A stretch of 27,911 nucleotides of DNA from Basidiobolus meristosporus CBS 931.73 (lineage: Eukaryota; Basidiobolomycota; Basidiobolomycetes; Basidiobolales; Basidiobolaceae). Position numbers and translations under genes: made by a program. A model generated the notes under the pieces. It saw nothing but the letters and a program-made list of their open reading frames with translations. It searched no databases and was not told the origin of the DNA. The DNA lies in contig MCFE01000895.1 in assembly GCA_002104905.1 (NCBI GenBank), positions 1 through 27,911 of the forward strand, written 5' to 3'. Positions 8,449 through 18,111 of the stretch are shown one piece after another (the stretch's first letter is position 1; each line of letters begins with the position of its first letter).

Positions 8449-9799
8449 GAGGCTGTGGTAGACAACTTGCCATTTTCTGCAAACTCATCCAACTTGCTGG
8501 AGTGTAGCTTAACTGGCTGCACCTCTGACTCTTGTGAAAGCAGCTGTTTTCTTGTTGGTAACTCTTCCTGGCTATGATGGGATTCAGTCTGTTCCAGGCT
8601 TGAAGGGTTAATTGGTAAGAACTGCAGCTTTGTTCTCATGCATTAAAGGGTCCTTTACTGCAATGTTGACAGAGTGCCTTTTTGAGTAGTACTATGCTTT
8701 TTCCTTGATAAATGTGGTGCTGGTGCATTCATGTCTGCCTGCTTGTCCCTTATTGACACTCTTCCAACTACCTGACATCTCTTTGATGCTTGTTTGGAGC
8801 TTTTGGCTCTGCTTGTAAAGGGCTCTTGAGGGAGCCATTGTTTTTAGCCATGGCACCCTTGTTCTTCTGCATTTGATTGATTCTGCTATTCTTAAGATAC
8901 TTTTGTAGCATACCAATGCTGACCCAAAATCTATTTGCCTGTATGAATCCAGGATAAGTCTCATGGAACAACTCAAGTACATTCTGCTTGGCCTTGAGTT
9001 CCTGATGGTCCCATGGTATGCCAGCCTTACAGTAATGGCATGCTAGACTTTCGACAGTCTCTTGAATATTAGTCCATTCTTCATTATTGCACTCAACAAC
9101 TTCCCAGATCTTCAATGTCTTATTATTTTTAGGCTTTGGTATAAATACCACATTGTCTCCCTCCCATGCTATGAGAGGTCTTTCTGAGGGCTTTGTCTTT
9201 GGGCACTGTTGTTATGCTTCAAAGACTGTGCAGTGTTCCTCTGCTGTTACATTGGGAAATGGCTCAATTCTTGGCTGTGACATTTAGCTACTTGAGTTCC
9301 CTCTTTGCAGCAAAGATACTGCTTTCTCTGTGTGGGGCATTGATTGCTCTACATGTATCATCCATTCATCCTGTTTCTGGACTATTTCCTGACTTCTCTG
9401 GGCCATTGCATCTATCCTATCATCTACTGCACCTAATTGCTTCATTAATGCTTTGGTATGAGCTGACAACATACTTGCTAATATGGGTGGTGGTGATTTT
9501 ATAACAGCCATTTGCTGGTCTTCAACTGAGGGTACTGAGTTTGCTACACTCTCATCCGCCTGAGCATAATGATCAGCTTGCAGCTCTGCAGAGGTTCTCA
9601 ATTGCCTACTTGACTGAGAGCCTGAGGAGTCAGCATTATAACCTTCAGTGTGTACACTGTCCACACGGCTTTTTTTGGACGTTGCCCTGCTAGTTGCACT
9701 GGATGTCAAAGCAAGCTGTTGTCCAATTGTTCTTTGACTACTGTTAGTAGTGGGGCTTGGTTGGGAACCAGACAACTTTGCTTTATTTTTTGGCTGCAT
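8449..9799 (-). pseudogene. N-terminal part of unrecognised gene split by Copia A
   Basis: A long - strand reading frame starting at ATG 9799. From 9799 to 8768 one frame holds, broken only by TAA at 9284-9286 and TAA at 9212-9214; both would be CAA codons before a C-to-T change. After a one-base shift near 8768 the coding signal continues in neighbouring frames to 8449 and then across Copia A to 3454, about 550 codons in total. The N-terminal 100 residues are Ser/Thr/Gln-rich and basic. Residues around 110-160 ('MKQLGAVDDRIDAMAQRSQ') look like a coiled coil. Further on, 'FHETYPGFIQANRFWVSIGMLQ', here broken as 'FHETYPGFIQ' and 'ANRFWVSIGMLQ', may be a folded helical domain. I know no family for it. 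Its position divergent to a Tnp2 remnant suggests a transposon accessory gene. Confidence 0.6.
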
Positions 9800-10021
9800 T
9801 TATATGGAAGTAAGTCAAACCAAAGGGGAAATAGTGTTACATATAGATGTGTATGTGGTGCCACAGCTTTATTTATAATGATTATTATGGCAGGTCATCA
9901 TTGAATCTTACATTCATGTATGTGCAATGACTCAAATACAAGACTGTCTTAAACTCACATGAGTATTGACCAAAAAGTGATACAATAGCATTTCATTGTT
10001 GAAGGTCAAACTGCTTGCCCC
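9800..10021. promoter_or_regulatory. divergent intergenic region with TATA box
   Basis: Lies between the - strand unrecognised gene (ATG at 9799) and the + strand Tnp2 remnant. On the - strand TATAAATAAA at 9868-9877 is about 70 bases upstream of the ATG, a plausible core promoter. I see no equally clear signal for the + strand gene. Confidence 0.45.
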
Positions 10022-11160
10022 ATGAACAGGACTACTCTGATTCAACACCCTAAGAAAAGAGAAAAAAGACCATATAGCTATTGTGGAAAGCCTCTCTCCT
10101 ATGAAGTATGCAGACAGCATAGCAAATATTACAAGGATAATGGCCAGTGCTTTGCCTCACAAGGCATACTTTACCATTCATCAGTCACTACTGTACCAGC
10201 ATTAACTCTCCAGCCACTTGATACATCTATATTGGCACCTGGCCATCTTTGTCACCTTGTGCAAACTGAGTCAGGTGAGTCTGTGATGCCTTTAGGCAAA
10301 CCTCAGCCCTCTGAATATGGCATGCAGAGTGATAGCGCTTACAAAGAAGGCTCACTGATGGATTGTAAGCCTATCTCTCCTAACAACAGCACCATGCATG
10401 AGCCTGGTCAAATCCCAGTATGCAATGAGACAACACCCATTGTAACAATTACCAAGGATACTTTATGGAGCCAAGTGAGCCCAGTAATCCATTAACTGAT
10501 GAATGATGTAATGATCTGGCTAGAGAAGTGGCATGTTTCCACTAATATCATTAATGCAGGCTTTGAGGATTTATTACTACTTCTTACCAAAATCATTCCA
10601 GGATGCAACTTACCATGTGCATGATACAAGTGGACAACCATGATGTGGCTGGCAAGATATGACCCAGAGACTGTCCTGTTCCACCATGTGTTAACAGTTG
10701 CATGGAATTCACATCTAAAATTGCTACCATTGCAATGTGTCCAAACTGTTGGGAATCCACCGCCATTGAGGGGAAGCATGGTTCACACTCTAGATATATT
10801 CTGGTAATATCCTGTCTAAAGAAGCTTGTGCAGTCCAACAAATATTGCAAAGCTATAAAGTACCACACTCAGTATCTATCAAGCGCAAACATATCCAATA
10901 TATTTGATGGCAAACATTACAAACAGCTAAGAAGCACGGGCTACTTGAAGGTATGTATGACCATGCCTTTGCCTTGGCACTTGATGAATTCTCATTAAAC
11001 AAGTACTCTACCAGCAAATCCTGCTAGCCGCTGATTCTCATCAACCTGAATCTGCCATCTGTCTTACAGTATCAGAGGAAAATCTGATGGTAGTCTCAAT
11101 GATATCTGCGCCTATGCCTATGACAATAAAAAGCTAAGCAGCCCCAATGTGTGGGTCATC
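10022..11160 (+). pseudogene. CACTA-like Tnp2 transposase remnant, copy 2
   Basis: N-terminal part of a Tnp2-type (CMC/EnSpm, fungal) transposase in several frames. 10022-10495 encodes a zinc-finger-like start ('YSYCGKPLSYEVCRQHSKYY', with a Cys apparently lost to Tyr) followed by a low-complexity linker. 10702-10930 gives the 'CVNSCMEF', 'CPNCWES' zinc motif and 'KYCKAIKYHTQYLS', then 'NIFDGKHYKQL'. 10935-11030 in another frame gives 'GMYDHAFALALDEFSLNKY', and 11040-11130 'LINLNLPSVLQYQRKNLMV', matching the 'INYNLPPE.RY' block of fungal Tnp2 proteins. A TAG interrupts at about 11027. The catalytic C-terminal half is missing. The copy at 2026-2980 is its inverted relative. Confidence 0.75.
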
Positions 11161-11562
11161 AGTTAAGTAATGCAAAGTAGGATTGGGTGCAACAAGCAAC
11201 TAATTTTTATTAGAAAAACTCTACCAAGATATGCCAGATTTCTCTTGGTCACAAGCCAGCTTCTACACCATTCAATACAGAATTTACACAAACAAAAGCC
11301 AGAGTGCACCAATAAGGGGGACTAGAATCCAGCAGGGAGAAGGAACATATTGGCTAAATACTAAAAAGTTCTTTGCAGATATTCAGGAGGTACTCATGGC
11401 AGAAGTGGTGGCAACCAAGCATATGTTTGCAAGATGTATATGTTGCCAGCAGTACAAGGTATATGGCAACTTTGCAAGTATCACACTGAAGGCTACAAAG
11501 TAGTGGTGATAGAAGTGTGTCAATTGTGGCAGGTGTGTGCATTTGTAGAAGTTAGAAGGTAG
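11161..11562. other. unassigned sequence left of Copia B
   Basis: An open stretch of 90 codons exists on the + strand (11231-11503), with a Cys pair 'CICCQQYKVYG'. It may be a piece of the same DNA transposon as the upstream Tnp2 remnant, but I do not recognise it and call no gene. Confidence 0.35.
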
Positions 11563-11910
11563 TGTTTTAAGAGTCTTGGAGATATTGGAAGTGATGGGAG
11601 AACAAGTAGATTATGTGGTTTTCACTTAACTATCTACTGAATGTAAAAGCAGTATTTATACTTTTATATAGTCTTGACATTACAAACACACAGAGTAGGT
11701 TAAGGAAGGTCCCAACAACCAGTGTTCAGAGTTTGGGACTGTTTGGACAACTTTGAGAATTTTCATGCTTTGGGTATCTGATATTGTGGTGAATGTATTA
11801 TAAGTAAATCTCAACAAGAAATTTGGTCATTATTCTCTAAGATTTGAAGGTAATGATCTAAATGAGTATGTTAGGTGAATATCCAGGTGGAATTACAAAT
11901 TTTTACAATA
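11563..11910 (-). repeat. 3' LTR of Copia B
   Basis: 348 bp. The termini, TGTTGTAA...TTACAACA in the family, are mutated here to TGTTTTAA and TTACAATA. A TATATAAAAG box on the - strand lies at about 11661-11670. It adjoins the RNase H end of copy B. Confidence 0.9.
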
Positions 11911-12242
11911 CTCCCGCTCAGCTAAATGCTCATACTGACTAGTCCTAATTTTGACCTATGATATTCTAATTTGTGTCTAGCTAATGGTTTGGTAAGTATG
12001 TCTGCAATCATTTCATCTGAAGGACAGTAAACTAAGCTATCTTTGTTATTTGCTATAGCTTCATGTATGAAATGATGTCTAATATCTATGAGCTTAGTTC
12101 TAGCATGAAAAGATGAATTTCAACATAATTGTACACATTGTTGATTATCTGGAAATAATGTAATAGGTGTTTTTTGACATTGGCCTGAATCTGTCAAAAG
12201 CTTTCTTAACCACATTGCTTCTTTGGTAGCTTCACAGGCTGC
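11911..12242 (-). pseudogene. Copia B RNase H, C-terminal part
   Basis: Read on the - strand this encodes the end of the RNase H region: the 'EATKEAMWL' block next to the Gypsy LTR, an NQQC stretch, the 'TKLIDIRHHFI' block and the 'CPSDEMIADILTKPLA' block. Stops are present. It is the direct continuation of the coding sequence at 13310-13770; the Gypsy solo LTR inserted between them, and the sequence rejoins through the shared CTGC. Confidence 0.8.
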
Positions 12243-13305
12243 TGTAGTGGGGTGACAGTGACACCCACTGACAGATGTGCTCATTCCCTTATTTTCTACT
12301 TCCCTATATCTCTACTACACGTATTTTAGTTTTATCCCATTTGTCTTGCCGAATCAGTACTATCCCATAAGCTGGTTGACTATCACACCTGCTTACCTTA
12401 TTGCATAAGTTACCCCTCACTTTATGTAAGATTACTAGCTATAAGTACTTCTATATTAGGCAAGTACCCGCGCCAGTACCCGTGACACATGATCAACCCG
12501 TGTTACCATCCCTACCATTTCCATACCATATATGGTATCCCCATGTACACAGGTTTCAGAATACTGATTCCTGATTGGTTGGATGTGCTGTGCCTCTTAG
12601 AACCTTCCGGCACCTACTTAGAACATTCTTTGGTCATTCTGATGTCATTAAGATTTCTATTGATATCCAGAACCTTCTGGAACACCATGATTAGTAATCA
12701 CTTAGCCAGTAAGAAAAGTATATAAGGGAGGCTATCCCTCAACAATACATCATCATCCCTTTTATCAATATATCAACTTGTTGATTAGTGTGATCACTGC
12801 TACCTGCTGCTACCTGAACTTCCAACCACAGGACACTCCCAGGAAGCCACGCTGACAGCCAACCAACCTTGGAGGCACTATTTGTGAGGAATACTCAGAG
12901 TAGGTATCTTTTATTATATTTGATTCTTTCCCAAGTTTGTTCTTGTACAGGCAAAGATACTCTTCTGTCTTTGTAACTATTGACCAAAGCTGCATTCTTA
13001 TCAAGTCCCTGCTGGTGGAGTTTACAGTTGTTTTGACTTTGGAAGCTTTAGTACATTGTCATCTCAAAGGATGCTGAACCCAGCACATACTTTTGTTAAG
13101 ACGCCAACTAAGTTGGGGATTGTAGCTCAATAGTTTTCCCTTGAAAAGCTTGTGGCTTTATTCCCCTTCACATTAGATTAGAGACAGAACCCAAGTATTC
13201 CTAGCAAGCTTTTGCCAGAGGTTATTGCACCCAGTGAACACCCCACACACAAAACACTTGAGAAGTGTTGGACGTATCTCTCACTTGGACCAATACACCA
13301 CAACA
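12243..13305. repeat. solo LTR of the Gypsy family, TSD CTGC
   Basis: 1063 bp matching the 5' LTR at 21727-22798 nearly throughout, starting TGTAGTGGGG and ending CACAACA. It is flanked by the 4-bp duplication CTGC (12239-12242 and 13306-13309), and copia RNase H coding sequence continues on each side. No internal Gypsy sequence is present, so this is an LTR-LTR recombination product. It has an 8-bp deletion relative to 21727-22798 near 12830 and scattered substitutions, so it is older than the full-length copy. Confidence 0.95.
12600..12725 (+). promoter_or_regulatory. heat-shock-element-like array and TATA box in solo LTR
   Basis: GAAccTTC at 12600-12607, GAAcaTTC at 12621-12628 and a three-unit GAAccTTCtgGAA at 12670-12682 fit the heat-shock factor consensus GAAnnTTCnnGAA. 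TATATAA follows at 12719-12725, 37 bases after the last unit. The full-length element keeps the arrangement. Confidence 0.6.
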
Positions 13306-13309
13306 CTGC

Positions 13310-13770
13310 CATATACTCTGCCTTTGTAGTAGAAAGTGCAATGGTTGGTTTAATTCATGAATTCCATGAAATTGCTCCTTTGCTGTAAAGAAACATGTAT
13401 CCTGTGGTGGATCTTCTGTCCTCCAAGTTTTGTCCCCAGCCAGCAACAGAGTATCCCACATGATTCTATTCTGAATCCTTTTAAGTGTATCTTAAGCAGA
13501 TATCAGCAGCTCCTTTTAGGCACCTAAAAATCTGCTCAACAGCTGCAATATGATCAGATCCATAGTTCTAATTATGCTGGCAGACAACTTGAACTGAATA
13601 TGAGATATCTATATGTGCTCCAAGCATGATATACATCTGACTGCTGATTATAGAGTGATATGGAAGGTTAGGGCTTTCAGATGGCACCAAGCTCACTTGA
13701 TTTGGTTGAGTTTTTGACCAAGTCAAGGTTTGTCTCCATTGGGGTAGCTGCTGGTTTACAGTCTTCCATT
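13310..13770 (-). pseudogene. Copia B RNase H, N-terminal part
   Basis: On the - strand the RT tail and the RNase H start are visible: 'LPYHSIISSQMYIMLGA' and a TTKAEYMA-like block interrupted at the Gypsy LTR boundary, with the 'NWGQNLEDRRSTTG' block between. Several stops and shifts are present. It is homologous to 4300-4829 of copy A and 661-895 of copy C. Confidence 0.8.
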
Positions 13771-14580
13771 TAGTACCTCTTTGGTATATCTTGAATATAC
13801 TTGGATTGACTCAGGGAGATAGTCTGGGTACTTCTGTCTATGGAGAGTCTATTCCCTAAGTAGTAACTGAGTTCCCCTAGATTGGTCATCTTGAGCTCCT
13901 GAGATAAGTTGCATTTAGTCTCTTCCAATGTTGCTAGGCTATTGGTGGCTATAATAAGATCATCTGTATATAGAGCTAATAGAACTGGACTGGCTCTATT
14001 AAGCCTATAGTAAATACTATAGTCAGCATTACTCCTTCTGAAACTCAAAGATTCCAAATAAGAATTTATATTGCAATTCCTGGCGTTAGGTGATTATTTG
14101 AGATCATATAGAAACTTTTTAAGCTTGCAGACCAAATGGGGGTTATCTTGGTCAACAGACCCATCAAGTTGGTTGATATACGCTTCCTCATCAAGTTCTC
14201 CATGCAAACATGCTGTTTTTACATCCATATGATGAATAAAAAACTTATATTTGGCTGCAATAGCCAATATCAATGTGATGGAATGAAACTTGGCCACCAG
14301 TGCAAAGGTCTCAGTATAGTCAAGCCCTTTTGATTGAGAGTATCATTTGCCCACAAGTCTTGCTTTGTATTTTTCAATTGAACCATCAGCCTTGTATTTT
14401 GTCTTAAAGACCCATTGGCATCCAATTGACTTTTGGTTGATTGGTGATTTGACCAAGTCCCAAGTTTGTGTTTCAATCATGGCCTGATATTCCTCATTCA
14501 TTGCAGATATCCAAAACTTTGTCTGAGGGCTATTTAGGGCCTCTTTTACAGTCTGGGGCTCATCAATATGGACTGAATAG
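13770..14580 (-). pseudogene. Copia B reverse transcriptase
   Basis: Three overlapping or abutting - strand frames (14270-14476, 14094-14297, 13770-14057) together give an RVT_2 reverse transcriptase: 'SQLDANGSLRQNTRLMVQ' in a shifted frame, then 'MAKFHSITLILAIAAKY', 'FFIHHMDVKTACLHGELDEE', 'LVCKLKKFLYDLK', 'LALYTDDLIIATNSLATLEE' and 'NLGELSYYLGNRLSIDRS'. The active-site box is YTDD, close to YVDD. Frameshifts near 14090 and 14290 and loss of the 'KQAPRAW' block make it non-functional. A solo LTR of the same family separates it from integrase. Confidence 0.85.
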
Positions 14581-14594
14581 GCATAGGCTAAGTT

Positions 14595-14942
14595 TGTTGT
14601 AAGAGTCTTGGAGATATTGGAGGTGATTGGGAGGACAAGTAGATTATGTGGTTTTCACTTAATGATTTATTGAATGCCAAGGTATTGTTTATACTTTTAC
14701 ATGGTCTTGGCATAGCAAAAATGTAGAATAGGTTAAGGAAGGTCCCAAGAACATGTGTGCAAAGTTTGGGGCTGTTTGGACAACTTTGAGAATTTTCATG
14801 TCCTGGGTACCTGGTATTTTGGTGAAATATTTTAAGTAAATCCCAACAAGGAATTTGGTCAGTATTCTCTAGGATATGAAGGTAATGATCTAAGTGACTA
14901 AGTTAGGTGAATATTTAGGTGGAAATACAAATTTTTACAACA
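14595..14942 (-). repeat. solo LTR of Copia family B, TSD AAGTT
   Basis: 348 bp with perfect ends TGTTGTAA...TTACAACA, an 8-bp terminal inverted repeat. The target duplication AAGTT lies at 14590-14594 and 14943-14947. It is inserted in the linker between integrase and RT of copy B, an insertion of a family into its own relative followed by LTR-LTR recombination. Confidence 0.95.
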
Positions 14943-14947
14943 AAGTT

Positions 14948-16243
14948 TGTACCCTCATTTATATAGTAATTTGGGCTATATCTTGCCTGATTGGATCTCT
15001 GGGCATTTGATACTGGAATGATCACTTCTTGGATATTCCTGGGCACTGCTTCAGGCTGAACCATAGTTGTAGAGTCCTCTGGAGTGAAAAAGTTCTGTTG
15101 TTTTGCTCTGATTCAATTTTGACAATAGTAGACTTGAGATCAGATTTTTGTCATCATCTGATGTCATTTTTTTGAATATTTTGACTTTGCATCAAACAAT
15201 ACACCCCTGGACCTGAATAGCTTCTTAGCTTTGGTATTGCAGAGTCTGTGTTCTTTACTCTCATTGCAGTAGCCCAAAAATATGCATTTTATACTTATTG
15301 GCTCAAATGGTGATTGATTTCCAGGCAGTTTCTTGGCATATAGTGTATACCCAAGTATTCTTAGATGCTCTGCATGTGGTCTGTATCCATACTGTGCTTC
15401 AAATTGAGTAAAATTATCAAATATTCTGTTATAACTCCTAGTTTTAAGGTATGCAGCTGTGGCAACTGATTCTGCCCAAAAATTATAGGATAATTTCTGA
15501 TCAGGTATAATAGATCTTGCCATATCAGTTATTGATCTGTTTGCATGTTCTGCTATTCCATTTTGCTGTGGGGAGTATGGCACAGTAGTCTCTTGCTTTA
15601 TCCCCAGAATTTTGCAAAAGTAGATGAAGAGTTTTAAGGGATATTCTCAACCATTGTCAGAGCGCATTTTCTTGATTTTGTAAACAGTTTCTCTCACCAC
15701 CATGATTTTAAACCCCCTGAACTTGGACAGAGCTTCTTCCTTTCTCTCCATGAAGTAGACCCATGTGTATCTTGTATAATCATCAATAAAAGTGATTAAA
15801 TACTTCATCCTGCTTAAGGATAAATCTTGCATAAGTCCACACAGATCTGAGTGAATTAGATCTAATTTTTTCTTAGTTCTGAGTAGCCCAGAGCTCTTGA
15901 ACAGTTGTCTGGCTTGTTTCTCACATATGCAGGCTTCACAGTGCTCCAAATTAGCTGGGGGATCAATTTTTACTCAGGAAATCAGCCAATCTTTGATCAT
16001 TTTGTGCAAATAATCAAAGTTGATGTGCCCAAATCTCCTATGCCCAAGCACTGCTATTTCTGCATTAAGGTTACCTATATTGCCTTCCAGATATGACAAA
16101 ATATAAGTCAACCTGTATAGACTCTGATCTCTGATACCCATAGCAATATGGGCATCATTTTGATCAGTGATCCTGAATCCAGAATTGTCAAAGCTGAAAC
16201 TGAGTCCTTGTGCTGTGGCCTTGCCTTTAGATAGCAGGTTCAT
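14948..16243 (-). pseudogene. Copia B GAG-pre-integrase and integrase
   Basis: Pieces at 15974-16243 ('GHRRFGHINFDYLHKMI', the His pair of the HHCC domain), 15647-15949 ('CEACICEKQARQLFK' for the Cys part, 'LIHSDLCGL' for the first Asp and 'MRSDNG' for the second Asp) and 15164-15583 ('PYSPQQNGIAEHANRSI' for the Glu). The C-terminal segment ('CIFLGYCNESKEHRL') follows. A TGA at 15647-15649 right after the second catalytic Asp breaks the core, and another stop or shift lies near 15960. The remaining stretch to 14948 is the poorly conserved linker to RT. Confidence 0.87.
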
Positions 16244-16735
16244 GGCTATTTCTGGTACAGAGGATACTTCTTTAAAGGTCAGTGTATGGCTTTCTTCACT
16301 GCTTCTAAGGTTACTTGGATAGCTCCTTCTCCCACTGCATCAAGTGTGCTATTGTCACCCATGAAAACCTTCTTAATTGGAATTTCTTGATATTGGGTAT
16401 ATAGTTCTTTTTGGTGTATAGAGTGTTAAGATGCTCCCAAGTCAATATACCATGTCTGAGAATCCTTGTTTGTGGTCATATTTAGGGCCAATATGAATTG
16501 CTTATCTTCAGTTGTTGCAGCATTTCCATAATCAGGCTTTTTCTGCTGACTCTGTCTCTTTTTGAAGCACCAGTCTGATGTTTGTCCTTTCCTTTTGCTG
16601 TAGTTGCAAAATAGGCAGCTGTTGCCTTTGAAAGGTCTTGGGTATCTTCTTTGTTGGTTATCATTGCTTGTGAAAGCATTTTCTTCTTCCTTCTTATTGG
16701 TGCTAGATTTTCTTAATTCTTCATCCAGGAGCCTT
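16244..16735 (-). pseudogene. Copia B zinc knuckle and protease remnant
   Basis: On the - strand, around 16580-16625, a degenerate zinc knuckle reads C-X2-C...C with the His replaced by Gln. At 16427-16451 the protease motif reads 'WYIDLGAS' where 'WYIDSGAS' is expected, followed directly by a stop. Both active motifs are therefore damaged. Confidence 0.7.
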
Positions 16736-17497
16736 CCATTAAGGTAATTTTAAGGTCAAATCCTCAGTTCTGGACTCTAGGGCTGATACAAGGCCCTGAA
16801 GCTTGTCTGTCAGGCTATTCAGGATGGTAAATATCACATCTTCATCAGTAGTTGGTATGCCCACAGATTCCATCTCATCCACCAGCAGGACAATTCTGTT
16901 TATTAGATTTTTCATTTCTTCTCCTGGCTGCATATTTGTAGTAAAGGATTTTTGTCTCAGATAAATTTTCTTAGCAGGTGAACATGACTGGAAGGTGTCC
17001 TCTAACACTTTCCAGGCATTCTTTGTCATTTTTGCTCTTGAGCATTGAATTAGCAATTTGTCTTTAACATTAAGGTACATGCAGTTAAAGACACTTTGTT
17101 CTTTCTTCTGGTACTCTAAGGCTACCTCTACCACATTTCTAGGAGGGCATTCTACTTCTATGACAATAGACTTGTTCCATTGTGCCATTGATCATAGTGC
17201 CGGAAAGTGCTGTATATTTTGTTATTAATTTGATATTTTAGAGTCATATGCATGTAAATTTTGATCCCAAATTGGCACTTTATGGCACTATCTGGCACTC
17301 TGTGGCATGATCAGGCACCATCTGGCATGCTATGGCATTATTGGGCACTATGATCAGCTGGAATGATGGAACAAGTCTAAGATCCCAACGGCCTCTTTCT
17401 TGTAGCAGCATCTTTATCTCACCTTCCGCACTTGGTAGTTAGAACCATCCAACTTTTCAGCAGAAGGAAAAATTCCAGTAATAGAGGTAGTGGACAT
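16736..17497 (-). pseudogene. Copia B Gag, split by a MITE
   Basis: Gag starts at ATG 17497 ('MSTTSITGIFPSAEKLDGSNY'), has a one-base shift near 17415 and is cut by a 213-bp MITE at 17167-17379. It then continues as 'VIEVECPP' to 'LESRTEDLTLKLP' at 16739. 'NAWKVLEDTF' and 'KKIYLRQKSF' match the UBN2-type Copia Gag of copy A. The apparent start MAQWNKS in the second part is encoded by the MITE end, not by gag. Confidence 0.83.
17167..17379. mobile_element. 213-bp MITE, copy 1
   Basis: Non-coding element with terminal inverted repeats TAGACTTGTTCCAT...ATGGAACAAGTCTA and many GTGCC/GGCAC motifs inside. About 95% identical to copy 2 at 17597-17809 and of equal length. It lies in Copia B gag. If the terminal TA is the target duplication, excision restores the gag frame across the site. 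Confidence 0.88.
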
Positions 17498-17515
17498 TGC
17501 GGAGAGTGACAGCCT

Positions 17516-17528
17516 GGGGCTCATAACC
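17516..17528 (-). promoter_or_regulatory. Copia B primer-binding site (half-tRNA type)
   Basis: GGTTATGAGCCCC on the - strand, abutting the 5' LTR, identical to that of copy A and complementary to the anticodon arm of initiator tRNA-Met. Confidence 0.8.
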
Positions 17529-17596
17529 TGTTGTAAGCATCTTGAAGATATTGGAAGTGATTGGGAGAACAAGTAGATTATGTGGTTTTCATTTAA
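17529..17596 (-). repeat. 5' LTR of Copia B, inner 68 bp
   Basis: First part of the 5' LTR (TGTTGTAAGCATC...). The remaining 280 bp lie at 21207-21486, beyond a MITE and a Harbinger-like element. 68 + 280 = 348 bp, the family length. Confidence 0.88.
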
Positions 17597-17809
17597 TAGA
17601 CTTGTTCCATTGTGCCATTGATCATAGTGCCAGAAAGTGCTGTATATTATGTAATTAATTTGATATTTCAGGGTCATATGCATGTCAATTTTGATCCCAA
17701 ATTGGCACTGTATGGCACCATCTGGCACTCTGTGGCATGATCAGTCACCATCTGGCATGCTATGGCACTATTGGGCACTATGATCAGCTGGAATGATGGA
17801 ACAAGTCTA
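17597..17809. mobile_element. 213-bp MITE, copy 2
   Basis: Same termini and length as copy 1; I count about ten substitutions between them. It is inserted in the 5' LTR of Copia B, and a single A separates it from the left end of the Harbinger-like element, so the two sit in tandem. Confidence 0.88.
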
Positions 17810-17810
17810 A

Positions 17811-17905
17811 TAGACTTGTTCTGTTGGATAGTGCCACGTAGTGCCAGCCTGTTTATGGTGCCGGATTGATCTGGCACTCTACGGCACTATCTGGCACTAT
17901 AATTT
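17811..17905. repeat. left terminal and subterminal repeats of the Harbinger-like element
   Basis: After the 11-bp terminal repeat come three GTGCC and then three GGCAC motifs (GTGCCACG, GTGCCAGC, GTGCCGG, GGCACTC, GGCACTAT, GGCACTAT). The inverted arrangement suggests cooperative transposase binding. Confidence 0.65.
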
Positions 17906-17994
17906 CTACCATGATGCCAGTGGTATGATACAGTTACTGGTAATTTTACTCAATCTTACTTATGTTGCTCAGAATAGTGCTTTCCTTGCTTTAT

Positions 17995-18054
17995 TTACTC
18001 TTTATAATGCTCCAGACACATTTCTCTCAGTTGATGTCTTCTTGTATGAACATA
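17995..18054 (-). CDS. possible second exon of the transposase gene
   Basis: Inference: a GTAATA donor at 18115 and a CAG acceptor at 18055 on the - strand would remove a 61-base intron that includes the first stop codon. This would add 19 residues ('YVHTRRHQLREMCLEHYKE') before a TAA at 17995-17997. The intron length is normal for basidiomycetes, and the added tail is basic and acidic in a way that suits a protein end. Without it the transposase ends at 18112. Confidence 0.35.
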   Translation of the reverse strand, partial: YVHTRRHQLREMCLEHYKE

Positions 18055-18111
18055 CTGTGCATTGATAAGTATCTTAACTATTTTACCTAATCTGCTGTTT
18101 TCACCTATATA

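Noticed and set aside
9193-9504. hydrophobic 103-codon + strand frame resembling a membrane protein
   Set aside because: It is the antisense shadow of the Gln/Ser-rich - strand gene; the reverse complement of such codons gives Leu-rich translations.
12489-12725. 78-codon open stretch inside the Gypsy solo LTR
   Set aside because: It covers promoter DNA of the LTR and is not kept open in the 22-kb copy.
13120-13160. tRNA-like A box (GTAGCTCAATAGT) within the Gypsy LTR, also at 22614-22626
   Set aside because: No matching B box or cloverleaf can be formed, and it lies inside an LTR present twice. Chance similarity.
16739-17188. Start codon MAQWNKS as the N-terminus of Gag
   Set aside because: Those residues are encoded by the MITE end; the genuine Gag start is at 17497.
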